A stretch of 64,000 nucleotides of DNA, taken from NCBI GenBank assembly GCA_964519885.1, contig CAZFLX010000007.1:27327-91326 (forward strand), in the 5' to 3' direction. Below the pieces are notes generated by a model, which worked only from the letters and a program-made list of their open reading frames with translations, was not told the DNA's origin and did not search any database. Positions 54,358 to 63,946 of this stretch are shown here, piece after piece. Both the position numbers and the translations under genes were made by a program. Positions within the stretch are counted from its first letter, which is position 1; each line of letters starts with the position of its first letter. This DNA comes from GCA-002282575 sp964519885. Lineage in GTDB: Bacteria > Pseudomonadota > Gammaproteobacteria > Thiomicrospirales > Thiomicrospiraceae.

Positions 54358-54936
54358 ATGACCGACATTCTCACCATCTTAATTGGCACAGTTCTCGTTA
54401 ACAACTTCGTATTGGTGAAGTTCTTGGGCTTGTGTCCATTTATGGGCGTGTCAAAAAAGACCGATGGTGCGCTGGGGCTAGGCTTAGCAACAACCTTTGT
54501 GCTGACGTTATCCAGCATTTTATCTTACCTGATTCACACTTACCTGTTGGTTCCTTTTGATGTTGAGTTTCTCAGAACGGTTGCCTTTATTTTAACCATT
54601 GCCACCGTGGTTGGCTTTACCGAAATGGCAATGCATAAGCTCTCTCCCGTGCTCTATGCCATTTTGGGCATTTACCTACCGCTCATCACCACTAACTGTA
54701 TCGTATTGGGCGTAGTGCTACTCAATGTTCAAGAACAACATACCCTATTAGAAGCCGCGCTCTATGGCTTTGGTGCAGGGGTTGGCTTTGCCATGGTGCT
54801 GGCTATTTTTGCCAGTTTACGTGAAAGACTCGCCGTGGCTGACGTACCAGTCGCCTTTCAAGGCAGTGCTATTGCACTCATTACTGCAGGCATTATGTCG
54901 ATGGGTTTTATGGGTTTTGCGGGCTTGGTGAAATGA
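54358..54936 (+). CDS. rnfA: Rnf/Rsx complex subunit A
   Basis: 192 residues, six membrane segments. NNFVLVKFLGLCPFMGVSKK is the family start and NCIVLGVVLL the second half of the inverted repeat. RnfA with RnfE forms the membrane core of the ferredoxin:NAD oxidoreductase, which couples electron flow to Na+ or H+ movement; in E. coli the homologous Rsx complex reduces SoxR. It overlaps rnfB by four bases. Confidence 0.97.
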   Translation: MTDILTILIGTVLVNNFVLVKFLGLCPFMGVSKKTDGALGLGLATTFVLTLSSILSYLIHTYLLVPFDVEFLRTVAFILTIATVVGFTEMAMHKLSPVLYAILGIYLPLITTNCIVLGVVLLNVQEQHTLLEAALYGFGAGVGFAMVLAIFASLRERLAVADVPVAFQGSAIALITAGIMSMGFMGFAGLVK

Positions 54937-55472
54937 CAGCACTATTGCTCTTTACGCTACTCGCACTCGCTTTCGGCGGTCTATTGGCTTGGGCTTCACA
55001 TCGCTTTAAGATTGAAGGCAATCCGCTGGTTGGGCAAATTGATGCGCTGCTACCACAAACCCAATGCGGTCAATGTGGCTACCCAGGCTGTAAACCCTAT
55101 GCCAATGCTGTTGCCAGTGGTGAAGCCGACATTAATCTCTGCATTCCTGGCGGTGAAGTGACTGTCATCGCCCTATCAGAACTGACGGGGCGCGAAGTTA
55201 AACCACTCGCTGCAGAGGCCAAACCGAAACAACTGGCTTTTATTAAAGAAGAAGACTGTATTGGCTGCGTAAAATGTATTGCCGCCTGTCCCGTAGATGC
55301 CATTCTTGGTGCAGCTAAGTTTACCCATACCGTCATTGCACATGAGTGTACAGGTTGCGAACTTTGTATTCCTGTATGTCCAACCGATTGCATTATTATG
55401 GAAAACATTCCCGTAACACCGCAAAATTGGCAATGGGACAAACCCAAAGGCGCAGTGGGTGAACAACAATGA
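54933..55472 (+). CDS. rnfB: Rnf/Rsx complex subunit B
   Basis: 179 residues. One N-terminal membrane helix, then the CGQCGYPGC cluster motif (about 45-53) and two ferredoxin-type [4Fe-4S] sets, CIGCVKCIAACP and CTGCELCIPVCP. This is the short proteobacterial form without the extra clusters of clostridial RnfB. ATGA overlaps both neighbours. Confidence 0.97.
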   Translation: MTALLLFTLLALAFGGLLAWASHRFKIEGNPLVGQIDALLPQTQCGQCGYPGCKPYANAVASGEADINLCIPGGEVTVIALSELTGREVKPLAAEAKPKQLAFIKEEDCIGCVKCIAACPVDAILGAAKFTHTVIAHECTGCELCIPVCPTDCIIMENIPVTPQNWQWDKPKGAVGEQQ

Positions 55473-57007
55473 TGGGACGCTGGATTCAACAACTCGATCA
55501 ATGGTTCAGTCGGTTAACAACGGGCGTGAGTTTTCATGGTGGCGTGCATCCCGCACAACATAAGCTGATTTCAACGCATCAACCGATTCAAACGCCTCCA
55601 TTAGCGGAAAAGCTGATTATTTCGCTCACACAACATGTTGGCCCCGCCTCTATCCCTCTGGTTGAAGTGGGTCAACGCGTATTGGGTGGTGAGTTAATCG
55701 CCCGCTGCGCTCCACCCTTAGGCGTTCCTTTACACGCACCAACATCTGGCACAATTTTGGATATTGGTGACTACCCCACCAGTCACCCGTCTGGTTTACC
55801 TGGTCCATGTATTGTATTGCAACCCGATGGTTTGCACGAGTTAAAGGCCTTTCAGCCAAAAGACAGACCCAATAGTGTTCAGAGTTTAAAAGCGATTTTA
55901 TTACATGCGGGCATCATTGGCATGGGGGGTGCGGGATTCCCCAGCTTTCGTAAAATTGCCAATAAAGCGGGACAAATTCACACCCTCATTGTGAATGCTG
56001 CCGAATGCGAACCCTATATTACCTGCGATGATATGCTGATGCGTGAACGTCCACATGAAATCATCGAAGGTGCGCTGATTACCGCCCATGCGTTAGGTGC
56101 TAGCAAAGTCCTGATTGGTATCGAAGACAACAAGCCCGAAGCCGCCCAAGCCATGCGCCAGTATCAACCGCTTGCCGAAAACGATGCTCGAATTGCCGTT
56201 GAAGTGGTCGTTGTGCCGACGGTTTACCCGATGGGTAGCGCTAATCAACTAATTACCCAACTAACAGGACAAGAAATTCCAACCGATGCCCACAGTACCG
56301 ATTTGGGCTTAGTGATGTTCAACGTCGCTACCCTTGCCGCTGTGTACCGTGCGGTTGTGATTGGCAAACCTGTCATGAGTCGTGTTGTCACGGTAACGGG
56401 GTTTGCGATTGACCGCCCCTGCAATGTCGAAGTGCCGATAGGAACTCCGTTTGAACACATCGTTCAATGGGCGGGCTTGCAAACCCCTCATGCATCTTGG
56501 CTAATGGGTGGACCGATGATGGGCACACCGATTCATCATCCAAAAACGCCCGTGATTAAAACCAGTAATTGCATTTTGGTTAATCAACCCGAACCAGAAA
56601 CTGAAACACTGCCTTGCATTCGTTGCGGTGCCTGTATGGATGCCTGCCCAGTTAATTTATTACCGCAACAACTTTACTGGCACGCCAAAGCCGAAGCCCT
56701 CGATAAGCTCGAAGCTCTACATTTAAAAGACTGTATAGAATGTGGTTGCTGTGCTTATGTCTGCCCCAGCCAAATTCCATTAGTTCAGTATTATCGTCAT
56801 GCGAAAGTGGCAGTAAAAAAAGATAAGGCTGAAAAAGAAGCGCAACAAAGAGCCAAACAGCGTCACGAAGCACAACTGGCACGTAAAGAACAAGAAGCCC
56901 GTGAAAAAGCCGAACGCCTCGCCGCTAAACGTGCCGCGATGATGGCCGCGGAAGTATCAGAACTAACTGAAAAACCAACCCCCGAAGCCCCCAAGGAACT
57001 GAGCTAA
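55469..57007 (+). CDS. rnfC: Rnf/Rsx complex subunit C
   Basis: 512 residues, the NADH/FMN-binding peripheral subunit related to Nqo1. Glycine-rich GMGGAGFPSFRK (nucleotide site) and NAAECEPYITCDD are present; two [4Fe-4S] motifs, CIRCGACMDACP and CIECGCCAYVCP, precede a long Lys/Glu/Ala-rich coiled coil (about 440-500). A second ATG follows the first. Confidence 0.96.
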   Translation: MMGRWIQQLDQWFSRLTTGVSFHGGVHPAQHKLISTHQPIQTPPLAEKLIISLTQHVGPASIPLVEVGQRVLGGELIARCAPPLGVPLHAPTSGTILDIGDYPTSHPSGLPGPCIVLQPDGLHELKAFQPKDRPNSVQSLKAILLHAGIIGMGGAGFPSFRKIANKAGQIHTLIVNAAECEPYITCDDMLMRERPHEIIEGALITAHALGASKVLIGIEDNKPEAAQAMRQYQPLAENDARIAVEVVVVPTVYPMGSANQLITQLTGQEIPTDAHSTDLGLVMFNVATLAAVYRAVVIGKPVMSRVVTVTGFAIDRPCNVEVPIGTPFEHIVQWAGLQTPHASWLMGGPMMGTPIHHPKTPVIKTSNCILVNQPEPETETLPCIRCGACMDACPVNLLPQQLYWHAKAEALDKLEALHLKDCIECGCCAYVCPSQIPLVQYYRHAKVAVKKDKAEKEAQQRAKQRHEAQLARKEQEAREKAERLAAKRAAMMAAEVSELTEKPTPEAPKELS

Positions 57008-57008
57008 A

Positions 57009-58082
57009 ATGTCACAAGCCATGATCCACGCCTCGCCCTATGATTGGGGACAACAAAACGTACGCAAAGTGATGATGCAGGTGCAAATGGCCGCCACACC
57101 TGCGCTACTGGTACATGTCTATTTCTATGGTATTGGCATCTTGGTACAAATCGCCATTGGCTTGGCTTTCGCACTGGCCGCAGAAGCCATTATGCTCAAG
57201 CTACGTGATAAGCCACTCAAACCTTATTTAACCGACTGGTCAGTCGTTCTCACCACCATTGATATTGTCTTCTGCCTACCGCCAACCTCGCCTTGGTGGA
57301 TTATTGCGCTGGCCAGTTTATTTGCTGTCGTGGTTGCCAAACATATTTTTGGTGGTCTCGGCTATAACATTTTCAACCCTGCCATGGCAGGTTATGCCTT
57401 TGTATTGCTTTCTTTCCCAGCGGTGATGACAGTTTGGCACCTGCCACACCATCTGGTCGCAGTGCCACTCGATGCTTGGCAAACGCTTCAACTCATCTTT
57501 ACAGGGCAATTACCGCCAACCATGACGCTGGATGCGCTAACAGGCGCAACACCTTTGGAAGCGGCACGAACGGGGATTTTAAACGATCAACCTCTTTCCA
57601 GCATTTACGCCAATGAAATCGTTTTTGCCGGACAATCCTTTGCTACCAGTCAGTTCTGGTTAAGCATGGCTTTCTTAGCTGGTGGCCTATGGTTGCTTTA
57701 CAAAGGCGTCATTCGCTGGCAAATGCCCGTCGGTTTTATCGCCACTATTGCCCTCTTAGCAACGCTATTTAACCTTTACGACAGTGAGCGTTATGCCAGT
57801 GCCAGTTTCCACTTACTGTCAGGTGCGACGCTATTTGCTGCTTTCTTTATCATTACCGATCCTGTGACGGGCAGCACCACCCCCAGTGGACGTTTGTATT
57901 TCGGTATGGGTATTGGTGCATTGGTTTACATTATTCGTACTTGGGGTGGCTATGCAGATGCCATCGCTTTCGCCGTGCTGATGATGAACATGCTGGTTCC
58001 TTGGATTGATGCCATGACAGTTCCGAGAGTTTATGGCCACGACCTGAACAAACCAATAGGTAAAGCGCATGAACGCCATTAA
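57009..58082 (+). CDS. rnfD: Rnf/Rsx complex subunit D
   Basis: 357 residues, integral membrane protein related to NqrB. The covalent FMN site is LLSGATLFAAFF, whose Thr takes the flavin in Vibrio RnfD. The start lies one base past the rnfC stop and the end overlaps rnfG by 14 bases. Confidence 0.96.
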   Translation: MSQAMIHASPYDWGQQNVRKVMMQVQMAATPALLVHVYFYGIGILVQIAIGLAFALAAEAIMLKLRDKPLKPYLTDWSVVLTTIDIVFCLPPTSPWWIIALASLFAVVVAKHIFGGLGYNIFNPAMAGYAFVLLSFPAVMTVWHLPHHLVAVPLDAWQTLQLIFTGQLPPTMTLDALTGATPLEAARTGILNDQPLSSIYANEIVFAGQSFATSQFWLSMAFLAGGLWLLYKGVIRWQMPVGFIATIALLATLFNLYDSERYASASFHLLSGATLFAAFFIITDPVTGSTTPSGRLYFGMGIGALVYIIRTWGGYADAIAFAVLMMNMLVPWIDAMTVPRVYGHDLNKPIGKAHERH

Positions 58083-58713
58083 GCCTTACCTAATAACGGC
58101 CAGTAAACTCGCTGCATTTGCGGGCAGTGCCGCTGTGTTGCTGTATGTCATTTATCAGTTTGCCCAGCCTGCAATGTTGGTACACCAACAACAAGCGCTG
58201 TTATTGCAACTCAATAGCCTAATCCCCGCTAACACATACAACAATACCTTAACTGAAGATAGAGTTAGTCTTAATATTCCTTCGTTATCGGCCAAAAAAC
58301 CCGTGACCATTTATCGCGCCCGACAAGACCAACAGCCTGTTGCCTGCTTACTGACGGTGACCGCACCTAATGGTTATTCGGGTGATATTCACCTACTGGT
58401 GGCTATTTGGGCCGATAACCGCCTCGCTGGTGTGCGGGTCATCGCTCATAAAGAAACCCCAGGACTAGGCGATTACATCGAAGCGGAACGTGATGAATGG
58501 ATTCATCAGTTTATCGATAAATCTTATCAAAACACACCTTCAAGTCGTTGGAAAGTTAAAAAAGATGGTGGTGATTTCACCTATCGAACAGGGGCAACCA
58601 TTACCCCTCGCGCCATAGTCTCAACGGTTGAAAAAACCCTTGCTTGGGTGAGTCAGCATCCTAATGAAGCCTATGCACCGCTAGTGAAAACCACTCAAGG
58701 AGGTCAACCATGA
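58069..58713 (+). CDS. rnfG: Rnf/Rsx complex subunit G
   Basis: 214 residues. One N-terminal membrane helix (about 12-32), then a periplasmic FMN-binding domain with TGATITPRAIVSTVE, in which the Thr of TGAT binds FMN covalently. Related to NqrC. It overlaps rnfE by four bases. Confidence 0.95.
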   Translation: MNAIKPYLITASKLAAFAGSAAVLLYVIYQFAQPAMLVHQQQALLLQLNSLIPANTYNNTLTEDRVSLNIPSLSAKKPVTIYRARQDQQPVACLLTVTAPNGYSGDIHLLVAIWADNRLAGVRVIAHKETPGLGDYIEAERDEWIHQFIDKSYQNTPSSRWKVKKDGGDFTYRTGATITPRAIVSTVEKTLAWVSQHPNEAYAPLVKTTQGGQP

Positions 58714-59420
58714 ATACCAAGCTCAGCGAATACCGTCAGCTTTTTATGGATGGACTCTGGAACAATAACTATGCGCTAGTCGCTTTATTGGGATTATGTC
58801 CCCTACTGGCGGTCAGTAATAATGTGGTGAATGCGCTCGGACTTGGCATAGCCACTTTGTTTGTGCTTACACTATCCAATGGTGCTGTGTCTTTAATTCG
58901 CCATTGGATTACGCCTGAAATTCGCATTCCTGCTTATATTACCGTGATTGCAGGCTTGGTCACTTCGGTTGATTTACTCATGTCGATGTGGCTACCTAGT
59001 TTACACAGCGTACTCGGTATTTTCATTCCACTGATTGTGACTAACTGCATTGTGTTGGCTCGTGCTGAAGCCTATGCCAGTAAAAACAGTATCGATAAAG
59101 CCCTGATTGATGGCTTTTCCATTGGCTTAGGCTTTCTCTTAGCCTTAGTGATTCTTGGCGGGATGCGAGAACTCTTAGGCAATGGCACACTGTTTGCCCA
59201 AGCCGACCTTCTTTTTGGTCCAATCGCAAAAGACTGGACACTTCAATTACTCGACCTAGACTATGGATTACTGATGGCGATTTTACCGCCAGGTGCTTTT
59301 ATCGGCTTGGGCTTAATGATTGCGGCTATGAATGTGATTAAAGCCAAACAAAAACAAAAGCAACAAACCATTAGTGTTGCCATTACCGATATTGGCATTA
59401 AAGACGGGCAAACGGCATGA
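58710..59420 (+). CDS. rnfE: Rnf/Rsx complex subunit E
   Basis: 236 residues, six membrane helices, paralogue of RnfA (NNYALVALLGLCPLLAVSN and NCIVLARAEAYA). The two halves of the RnfA/E core coordinate a membrane Fe-S site via the conserved cysteines. It overlaps nth by four bases, the usual rnf-nth order. Confidence 0.97.
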   Translation: MNTKLSEYRQLFMDGLWNNNYALVALLGLCPLLAVSNNVVNALGLGIATLFVLTLSNGAVSLIRHWITPEIRIPAYITVIAGLVTSVDLLMSMWLPSLHSVLGIFIPLIVTNCIVLARAEAYASKNSIDKALIDGFSIGLGFLLALVILGGMRELLGNGTLFAQADLLFGPIAKDWTLQLLDLDYGLLMAILPPGAFIGLGLMIAAMNVIKAKQKQKQQTISVAITDIGIKDGQTA

Positions 59421-60082
59421 CTCAACTCGCCATTAAACCGAGTAAACAAATGACCAAAGCACAAGCCTTGGCCTTTTACGATGCGCTCGCTCAGTCCATT
59501 CCAAACCCGACCACGGAACTCAACTTTACTAGCCCGTTTGAACTATTGACGGCTGTTCTTTTGTCTGCCCAAGCAACCGATGTTGGCGTTAATAAAGCGA
59601 CGGTGGGCTTATTTGCTGCGGCGAACACACCCCAAGCGATGATTGAACTGGGATTAGATGGCATTAAAGAACAGATTAAAACTATTGGTCTTTTTAACAG
59701 TAAAGCCAAGCATCTGCTCGAAACCTGTCATCTACTGGTAGAACGATTTAATGGCGAAGTGCCACAAACACGTCAGGAGTTAGAATCACTACCTGGTGTC
59801 GGACGAAAAACTGCCAACGTACTATTGAATACGCTGTGGGGGCACCCTACCATTGCGGTCGATACCCACCTATTTCGACTGGGCAATCGTACAGGCTTAG
59901 CAGTCGGCAAAACGCCCTTAGATGTTGAGAAAAAACTGATGCTCATTACGCCGAAGCAGCACCTAAAAGATGCCCACCACTTGTTGATTTTACACGGGCG
60001 TTATGTCTGCACCGCACGTTCACCCAAATGCGGTGATTGCGCTGCTAAAACACCTTGTCAGTGGAAAGAGAAAGCTATTTAG
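59417..60082 (+). CDS. nth: Endonuclease III
   Basis: DNA glycosylase/AP lyase for oxidised pyrimidines. 221 residues from the ATG at 59417, which overlaps rnfE; ATG 59450 (MTKAQAL) would give a 210-residue form like E. coli (211). The helix-hairpin-helix LESLPGVGRKTANV, catalytic Lys in the same region, Asp in VDTHLFRLGNR and the [4Fe-4S] cysteines (VCTARSPKCGDCAAKTPC) are intact. Confidence 0.97.
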   Translation: MTQLAIKPSKQMTKAQALAFYDALAQSIPNPTTELNFTSPFELLTAVLLSAQATDVGVNKATVGLFAAANTPQAMIELGLDGIKEQIKTIGLFNSKAKHLLETCHLLVERFNGEVPQTRQELESLPGVGRKTANVLLNTLWGHPTIAVDTHLFRLGNRTGLAVGKTPLDVEKKLMLITPKQHLKDAHHLLILHGRYVCTARSPKCGDCAAKTPCQWKEKAI

Positions 60083-60102
60083 CTTGGGGATGTGAATTAA
60101 GC

Positions 60103-60612
60103 TTATGACTTATCACTTTTCCACGCATCCCAAATCAGCAATACAGCGCCGACACTAATGGCAATATCCGCCACATTAAAAGTGGGATAATGCCAAACAC
60201 CCCAATAGAAATCGAGAAAATCCACCACATGGTGATAAACCATGCGATCAATCACATTACCAATCGCACCACCTAACACCAAGGTTAAGCCTAGCACCAA
60301 GCGACGTTGCGATAAGTGAGTTTTGCTTAACCAAACAACTAATGCCAGACTGACTCCCCAAGCTAAGGCAATGAAAAACCAGCGCTGCCAACCATCTTGA
60401 TCGCCCAAAAAGCTAAAAGCAGCTCCGGGATTGAACGCCAACATGATATTAAACATTGGCATAATCGCTACAGGTTCGTAAGGTACTAGACTAGCCAAAG
60501 CCCATTGCTTGGTGAATTGATCCAATCCGATGACCAACAATGAGACCCATAACCAAACTAAACCACTGCTTTTTAAGCCCGTTGGCGTGGGATGCAATGG
60601 CTTACTATGCAT
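60103..60612 (-). CDS. lspA: Lipoprotein signal peptidase
   Basis: Aspartyl protease that cleaves prolipoprotein signal peptides. 169 residues, four membrane segments. The catalytic Asp pair lies in GNVIDRMVYHHVVDFLDF and FNVADIAIS, and the NPGAAFSFLG loop is family-typical. It overlaps the ileS stop by eight bases. Only 20 bp separate it from convergent nth. Confidence 0.97.
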   Translation of the reverse strand: MHSKPLHPTPTGLKSSGLVWLWVSLLVIGLDQFTKQWALASLVPYEPVAIMPMFNIMLAFNPGAAFSFLGDQDGWQRWFFIALAWGVSLALVVWLSKTHLSQRRLVLGLTLVLGGAIGNVIDRMVYHHVVDFLDFYWGVWHYPTFNVADIAISVGAVLLIWDAWKSDKS

Positions 60613-63448
60613 AGTGTCTCACCTCGCCTTCACCTGCGACATTTTCGACACAACGACCACAAATACCTTCATGGCCTTCGTGGGTGCCAACATCATCGCG
60701 ATGGTGCCAGCAACGTTCGCACTTAGCATGTGCAGTTGGCGTTACGACAATAGAAACACCTGCTAACTCAGAAACAACAGCATCTTCTGTCGCTTGCGCT
60801 AACGGCAATACCGTCACCGCTGAGGTGATTAAGACAAAACGCAACTCATCACCCAACTGCGCTAAACGACTTTGCCAAACCTCATCGACAAACAAGGTTA
60901 CTTCTGCGGTGAGTGAACCTTTAATGGTACCAGCGGTACGCTGAACTTCCAGCTGTTTATTCACCTGATCGCGCAAATCCATCATCGATTGCCAGAAGGC
61001 TTGATCTAAAGAAGATTGCTCACTTAATAACGGATCTAGGCCATCATACCAGTGCGCGGTAAACACCACAGGGCTTTCCAGTTCGCCCAATTCTTGGCGC
61101 ATGGTTTGCCAAATTTCATCACTGGTATAGCTAAGTATTGGCGCAATCCAGCGAACCATCGCTTGCAATACATGATACAAGGCGGTTTGTACCGAACGAT
61201 GCGCATGAGAACCTGCTTTGGCGGTGTACTGACGGTCTTTGATAATATCGAGGTAAAAAGCGCCCAAATCGACGGCACAGAAATGATGCACCGCTTGCAC
61301 AATTTGATGGAATTGGTAAGCATCATAATCGGCAATCACTTGTTGTTGAATACTGTGCGCACGATGCACCACCCATTGATCTAGAGCCACCAAGTCAGTT
61401 AAAGGTAATGCCTGATCGGGTGTAAAGCCTTTTAGATTAGCCAATAAGAAACGCGCCGTATTACGAATACGACGGTAACTGTCGGCAATACGGGCAATAA
61501 TTTCACTGGAAACGGTCATCTCGTAACGGTAATCGCTTGATGCAATCCACAGACGTAGAATATCCGCACCAAATTTGTCGCAAATTTCTTGTGGAGCAAC
61601 CACATTCCCTTTCGATTTCGACATTTTTTTACCGTCTTTATCAACGGTAAAACCATGGGTAAGCACCGATTTATAAGGCGCTGTGCCGTCCATCGCTAAG
61701 GAAGTCAACAATGACGACTGGAACCAACCACGATGTTGGTCTGAACCCTCTAAATACAAATCGGCAGGACGAGAAACACCTTCACGAGTTTCCAATACAC
61801 AACTATGGGTAACACCAGAATCGAACCAGACATCGAGAATATCTTGTACTTTTTCGTATTGGTCGGCTTCTGTGCCCAGCAAACTAGCGGCATCCAATTC
61901 GTACCAAGCATCAATCCCTTCTTGCTCGACGCGTTGTGCCACGGCTTCTAGTAGCTCGCTGGTACGTGGGTGCATTTGTTGAGTTTGTTTATGTACGAAA
62001 ATGGCAATCGGTACACCCCAATGACGTTGACGTGAAATACACCAATCAGGGCGACCATCAATCATGGCATTGATACGTCCTTGACCCCATTCTGGCACCC
62101 AGTTCACCTTAGGAATCGCAGCCAAGGCTTGGTCACGCAATCCTGCTTGTTCCATACTGACAAACCATTGTGGCGTAGCACGGAAAATCAGTGGCGTTTT
62201 TGTGCGCCAACAGTGAGGATAACTATGGGTAATGGCTTGATGATGAATCAATACAGATTGCTCACGCAATAATTCCAATACCTTAGCATCAACACTTAAT
62301 ACCGACTCTCCTGCAAACAATGGCGTGCCGTCAATATAACGACCGCTACCATCAACAGGACAATTTACCGGTAAGTTGTAACGCAAGCCCACCTGGAAGT
62401 CTTCAACACCGTGCGCAGGCGCAGTGTGAACCGCACCCGTACCCGCATCAAGGGTAACATGTTCACCGACAATGACAGGAACTTGTTTGTCTAAAAACGG
62501 GTGTTTTAACAGCAGACCTTCTAAAGCCGCACCCGACCCTGTCGCCAACACTTGGTAATCGTCAATACCGTAACGTCCCATAATACCTTCAAGCAAGCCT
62601 AAGGCGACAATAATGCGTTCAGCAACGCCATCGCGTTGAATCTGTACTAAGGCATATTCCAACTCAGCATTCAAAGCAACAGCTTCGTTGGCAGGTAGCG
62701 TCCAAGGCGTGGTTGTCCAAATCACCACCGAACAACGCCCCTCGCCTTGTTTAGGCAAATGAGTGGCATTCCAGCGCGTGAAAATTTCACCCGCATCTGG
62801 CACGGCAAAAGCCACATCAATGGCATTCGAGCGTTTGTCCGCGTACTCGACTTCAGCTTCGGCCAAAGCGGATTGTGCTCCCACACTCCAATAAACGGGT
62901 TTAAGCCCTAGATAGAGGTGATTATTATCGACAATCTTAGCCAAAGCACGTAACTGATTGGCTTCAAAACTAAAATCTTTGGTTAAATAAGGCTGATCCC
63001 AATCACCCAGCACGCCCAAACGCTGAAAGTCTTTTTTCTGACGCGCGACTTGCACGTCGGCGTAATCACGGCAAGCTTGACGGAAAGCACGAGCATCAAG
63101 TTTAACCCCTACCTTACCTTCGGCTTTTTCGACGTTTAGCTCGATCGGTAATCCGTGACAATCCCAACCTGGAATATAAGGCGCATCGAAACCTGATAAG
63201 ACTTTCGATTTAACAATCATGTCTTTAAGCACTTTATTGACCGCATGACCAATATGAATATCGCCATTAGCGTAAGGCGGACCATCATGTAATACGAAAC
63301 TAGGGCATCCCTGACGAGCCGCACGCATCTGTTCATACACCTTGCCATCTTGCCAAGAAGCCAAGCGTTCGGGTTCACGTTTGGGCAAGTCACCGCGCAT
63401 CGGAAACTCAGTGTCGGGAAGATTCAACGTCGATTTGTAATCAGTCAT
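60605..63448 (-). CDS. ileS: Isoleucyl-tRNA synthetase
   Basis: Charges tRNA-Ile. 947 residues. HIGH is NGDIHIGHAV, KMSKS is KMSKSKGNV, the CP1 editing domain occupies about 190-400, and the C-terminal zinc site is CERCWHHRDDVG plus CGRCVENV. It is the bacterial type I enzyme. lspA follows directly, but ribF, which usually precedes ileS in gammaproteobacteria, is not upstream here. Confidence 0.98.
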   Translation of the reverse strand: MTDYKSTLNLPDTEFPMRGDLPKREPERLASWQDGKVYEQMRAARQGCPSFVLHDGPPYANGDIHIGHAVNKVLKDMIVKSKVLSGFDAPYIPGWDCHGLPIELNVEKAEGKVGVKLDARAFRQACRDYADVQVARQKKDFQRLGVLGDWDQPYLTKDFSFEANQLRALAKIVDNNHLYLGLKPVYWSVGAQSALAEAEVEYADKRSNAIDVAFAVPDAGEIFTRWNATHLPKQGEGRCSVVIWTTTPWTLPANEAVALNAELEYALVQIQRDGVAERIIVALGLLEGIMGRYGIDDYQVLATGSGAALEGLLLKHPFLDKQVPVIVGEHVTLDAGTGAVHTAPAHGVEDFQVGLRYNLPVNCPVDGSGRYIDGTPLFAGESVLSVDAKVLELLREQSVLIHHQAITHSYPHCWRTKTPLIFRATPQWFVSMEQAGLRDQALAAIPKVNWVPEWGQGRINAMIDGRPDWCISRQRHWGVPIAIFVHKQTQQMHPRTSELLEAVAQRVEQEGIDAWYELDAASLLGTEADQYEKVQDILDVWFDSGVTHSCVLETREGVSRPADLYLEGSDQHRGWFQSSLLTSLAMDGTAPYKSVLTHGFTVDKDGKKMSKSKGNVVAPQEICDKFGADILRLWIASSDYRYEMTVSSEIIARIADSYRRIRNTARFLLANLKGFTPDQALPLTDLVALDQWVVHRAHSIQQQVIADYDAYQFHQIVQAVHHFCAVDLGAFYLDIIKDRQYTAKAGSHAHRSVQTALYHVLQAMVRWIAPILSYTSDEIWQTMRQELGELESPVVFTAHWYDGLDPLLSEQSSLDQAFWQSMMDLRDQVNKQLEVQRTAGTIKGSLTAEVTLFVDEVWQSRLAQLGDELRFVLITSAVTVLPLAQATEDAVVSELAGVSIVVTPTAHAKCERCWHHRDDVGTHEGHEGICGRCVENVAGEGEVRHYA

Positions 63449-63482
63449 GGAATTAGGCTCAAAAAGTGCAAAAATATGCTCT

Positions 63483-63491
63483 ATTTTAACA
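63483..63491 (-). promoter_or_regulatory. Candidate extended -10 promoter of ileS
   Basis: On the minus strand TGTTAAAAT (63491-63483) has the TGn extension, about 35 bp before the ileS ATG. The -35 region is poor. The 122-bp gap upstream of ileS also holds the palindrome GATGTACATC (63511-63520), of unknown meaning. Confidence 0.35.
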
Positions 63492-63570
63492 CATTACGAG
63501 AGAGAAATTTGATGTACATCGATCGGCATGACGTACTAAAGAAGAAAAGAAATCTTGACTAATATTGTTA

Positions 63571-63840
63571 TTAGCCCATAAATTTAACCACCGCAATGAC
63601 TAAACCTGCAATAGCAAATGTTTGCAACATCATGGCTCTAAAAATATCGGCTTTCACTTCAGCCATATCTTTTTTTAATTCGAATACATCTTGTTTTGTG
63701 GCATAACTTGTACCGTCATGGGCTGTTTGCTCGACCACTTTTGCTTGCGCTTTGGTTAATGTTTCTGCTTGTCTCTCGTCGAAACCGCCTTCCCGTAACG
63801 CTTTATTAAACTCGAAAGTATCAAAAGTTGCTGAACTCAT
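63571..63840 (-). CDS. DUF1640-like small coiled-coil membrane protein
   Basis: 89 residues: FDTFEFNKALREGGFDERQAETL, then a charged coiled-coil stretch (DVFELKKDMAEVKADIF, about 52-68) and a C-terminal membrane helix (about 72-87). The shape and the N-terminal F-x-KxLxxxGF-xxxQAE pattern match the DUF1640/CCDC90 family, whose bacterial role is unknown. A GGAG lies about 10 nt before the ATG. It stands alone between ileS and a terminator. Confidence 0.75.
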   Translation of the reverse strand: MSSATFDTFEFNKALREGGFDERQAETLTKAQAKVVEQTAHDGTSYATKQDVFELKKDMAEVKADIFRAMMLQTFAIAGLVIAVVKFMG

Positions 63841-63896
63841 ATTCCAACTATCTCCAAAACAATTTTAAAAGATTGAGTCAATATAGTACCATAAAA

Positions 63897-63916
63897 AAAC
63901 CCCGCAAGCGGGGTTT
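63897..63916 (-). terminator. Rho-independent terminator of the gene entering from the right edge
   Basis: AAACCCCG (63897-63904) and CGGGGTTT (63909-63916) form an 8-bp stem with a CAAG loop. On the minus strand it is followed by a T-tract (A-run 63893-63899). It is 31 bp past the stop at 63947. Confidence 0.85.
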
Positions 63917-63946
63917 CTTAGGAACGCGTTCAGCGACTAAAATGAA

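Noticed and set aside
55097..55501. A 134-codon open frame antisense to rnfB
   Set aside because: rnfB on the other strand is unmistakable (ferredoxin cysteines); the antisense frame only reflects its codon composition.
63511..63520. GATGTACATC palindrome upstream of ileS
   Set aside because: Ten-base palindromes are common by chance and nothing else points to a site here.
63559..63574. CTAATA/TATTAG hairpin at the end of the DUF1640-like gene as terminator
   Set aside because: It is only a 6-bp AT-rich stem with no T-tract behind it.
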